From Rhodospira sp. (GTDB lineage: Bacteria > Pseudomonadota > Alphaproteobacteria > Rhodospirillales > Rhodospirillaceae), in contig JANQGN010000091.1 of NCBI GenBank assembly GCA_028277295.1, positions 1 through 6,451 on the forward strand: a stretch of 6,451 nucleotides of DNA, in the 5' to 3' direction. Under the pieces are notes generated by a model. It saw nothing but the letters and a program-made list of their open reading frames with translations, had not been told where the DNA came from and ran no database searches. A program made the position numbers and the translations under genes. Of the stretch, positions 5,002 through 6,451 are shown piece after piece; within the stretch, counting starts at the first letter, position 1, and each line of letters starts with the position of its first letter.

Positions 5002-6232
5002 AAGCGCCATCGTGACCGACGACTCCCACCTCCGCGCCAGGATCGTGCCAGGCGCCCACCCCGCGGTCGCGCCCACCGCCGGTGGAATCCTGACCATCGA
5101 CCTGGACGCCCTGGCCGGCAACTGGCGACGCCTTCAGGCGCGTCTTCGGCCCGGCTGTGTCTGCGGCGGGGTGGTCAAGGCCAACGGCTACGGCCTGGGC
5201 GCGACGCCGGTGGCCCGCGCCCTCTACACGGCCGGCTGCCGGGACTTTTTTGTCGCCCAGCTTGAAGAGGGACTGCGCCTGGTCTCCGCCCTCCCGGACC
5301 AGGCGCGGATATTCGTCCTGTCCGGCCCCACGCCGGGAACCGAGGCCGCGTTCGCCGCCGCCGGCTTGATCCCGGTGCTCAACTGCCTTGAGCAGATTAC
5401 CGCCTGGGCCGCGCGCGCCGACGCCGGTCCACCTGGGCCGGCCGGCCCGGGCGGCGCGCGGGCTCCCGCCGTTCTTCAGGTCGACACGGGCATGACGCGG
5501 GTGGGCCTGAGCGGCGCCGAGATCGATGCCCTGCTCCAGGCCGATCCCTCGCCGCTGGCCGCCTTCGACAGCGTGTTGATCATGAGCCATCTGGCCTGCG
5601 CGGACACCCCCGGCCACCCCCTCAACGCCGCCCAGATCGCGGCATTCGCGGCCGCCAGGGCGTGCTTCCCTGGCCTGCCTGGCAGCCTGGCCAACTCGTC
5701 GGGGCACTTCCTGGGGCCCGCCGCCCACCATGACCTGACGCGGCCGGGCGTGGCCCTGTATGGCGTCAATCCGACCCCGGGGCGGCCGAACCCCATGGCC
5801 CCGGTGATTCGCCTGCAGGGTCGCATCATGCAAGTCCGGCGCGTTGACGCTCCCGCGTCGGTTGGCTATGGTGCCACCCATCGGGCCGGCGCCGGCACAC
5901 GGATCGCCACGGTGGGGATCGGCTACGCCGACGGCCTGCCCCGGGCCAGCGGTGGCCAGATCGTCGGCCACGTGGGCGAGACGCCCGTTCCCCTGATCGG
6001 TCGGGTGTCCATGGATCTGACCACCTTCGACGTTACCGCCGCCGGCGACCATCCCGACGTTCGTCCGGGAGGGTTGATTGACCTGATCGGTCCGCGCGTG
6101 CCCGTGGACGACCTGGCCGCGCGCGCCGGCACCATCGGCTACGAGATTCTCACCGGCCTGGGGCCGCGCTATGCCCGCCGTTACCTTGGGTCCGGCGGCG
6201 CGCCGGAAACGCGGACGGAGCGGCCGGCATGA
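4982..6232 (+). CDS. alr: alanine racemase (PLP-dependent)
   Basis: Alanine racemase interconverts L- and D-alanine, supplying D-Ala for peptidoglycan. Visible features are the PLP-binding lysine K66 in VVKANGYGLG, the TGMTRVGL motif (169-176), MSHLACAD (201-208), the second catalytic base Y296 in VGYGATHRAG, IGYADGLPR (313-321), and RVSMDLTTFDV (341-351). At 416 residues it is longer than the usual ~370. The excess is an N-terminal tail before ILTIDLDALAGNWRR (36 onward) and a Gly/Pro/Ala-rich insert (about 146-162). Start choice is uncertain. The ATG at 4982 overlaps the preceding gene by 20 bp and has GGAGGA only at a long 14-nt spacing. GTG at 5012, just after that gene's stop, would give 406 residues, with only a weak GAAAG upstream. 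The stop overlaps the mlaE start (ATGA, 6229-6232), implying translational coupling. Confidence 0.96.
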   Translation: MGAGPPESAIVTDDSHLRARIVPGAHPAVAPTAGGILTIDLDALAGNWRRLQARLRPGCVCGGVVKANGYGLGATPVARALYTAGCRDFFVAQLEEGLRLVSALPDQARIFVLSGPTPGTEAAFAAAGLIPVLNCLEQITAWAARADAGPPGPAGPGGARAPAVLQVDTGMTRVGLSGAEIDALLQADPSPLAAFDSVLIMSHLACADTPGHPLNAAQIAAFAAARACFPGLPGSLANSSGHFLGPAAHHDLTRPGVALYGVNPTPGRPNPMAPVIRLQGRIMQVRRVDAPASVGYGATHRAGAGTRIATVGIGYADGLPRASGGQIVGHVGETPVPLIGRVSMDLTTFDVTAAGDHPDVRPGGLIDLIGPRVPVDDLAARAGTIGYEILTGLGPRYARRYLGSGGAPETRTERPA

Positions 6233-6451
6233 CCACCCTGCTGGCGCTGATCGGGCGCGTCTTCCTGTCCTTCGTGCAGCATGTGGGGCGCTTCGCGCTG
6301 TTCACCGGGCGAGCCCTGGCCCATATGGTGCGGCCGCCCTTCTATCCGCGCCTGATCGGCCGGCAGATGGTGGAGATTGGCTACTACTCGCTGCCCGTCG
6401 TCGGCCTGACCACGCTGTTCTCGGGGATGGTGCTGGCGCTGCAAAGCCACC
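6229..6451 (+). CDS. mlaE: MlaE-type lipid ABC-transporter permease (5' part only)
   Basis: The first 74 codons of a permease of the MlaE/YrbE family, the inner-membrane subunit of ABC systems that move phospholipids between inner and outer membranes. Seen: an N-terminal amphipathic/hydrophobic segment (LIGRVFLSFVQHVGRFALFTGRAL), then the family-typical run FYPRLIGRQMVEIGYYSLPVVGLTTLFSGMVLALQS, which enters the first core membrane segments. The ATG overlaps the alr stop by 4 bp, so it is probably translated by coupling to alr. The ATPase (mlaF) would be expected downstream beyond the edge. The gene is cut by the window, so function beyond the family is inferred; the substrate is not visible. 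Confidence 0.9.
   Translation, partial: MTTLLALIGRVFLSFVQHVGRFALFTGRALAHMVRPPFYPRLIGRQMVEIGYYSLPVVGLTTLFSGMVLALQSH

Noticed and set aside
4680..5015. A 111-codon frame after creA
   Set aside because: Most of it is an alternative frame of the HMA gene, which has a strong ribosome-binding site and the CxxC motif.
4922..6052. A 376-codon minus-strand frame opposite alr
   Set aside because: It is a shadow of alr; the Gly/Arg-rich product has no recognisable domain.

Overview
The window comes from a high-GC alphaproteobacterium, most likely in or near the Rhodospirillales. This rests on base composition, on protein recognition from memory, and on the familiar alphaproteobacterial arrangement in which carA is divergent from yqeY-dnaG. 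No database search was possible, so the taxonomy is an inference.

Left part (minus strand): dnaG (DNA primase, 1-1587) starts inside the window and runs off the left edge. yqeY (GatB/YqeY-domain protein, 1872-2321) lies upstream of it. The 284-bp gap between them is largely filled by two tandem copies of a 98-bp repeat. A third copy of the same repeat, inverted, lies on the other side of yqeY (2603-2700).

Middle (2322-2999): a 678-bp divergent intergenic region. It holds a possible yqeY promoter with small palindromes upstream of it, the inverted repeat copy, and a head-to-head pair of another palindromic repeat that can form a long hairpin (2721-2812). A reasonable carA promoter follows (-35 TTGACT, 17-bp spacer, -10 TAAGCA).

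Right part (plus strand): five genes in one direction. These are carA (carbamoyl-phosphate synthase small subunit), creA (small exported protein of unknown function), a 69-residue heavy-metal-associated (CopZ-like) protein, alr (PLP alanine racemase), and the first 74 codons of an MlaE-type lipid ABC-transporter permease. The last three are tightly packed: the metal-binding gene and alr overlap or nearly touch, and alr and mlaE share an ATGA. The products serve arginine/pyrimidine precursor synthesis, D-alanine supply for peptidoglycan, and outer-membrane lipid transport. The gene set looks ordinary and housekeeping.

The most unusual content is non-coding. Three copies of a 98-bp element have imperfect terminal inverted repeats sharing a 10-bp core, and each copy is bracketed by a 4-bp direct repeat, as in a miniature inverted-repeat transposable element (MITE). 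I see no defence, CRISPR, phage or novel enzymatic system here.
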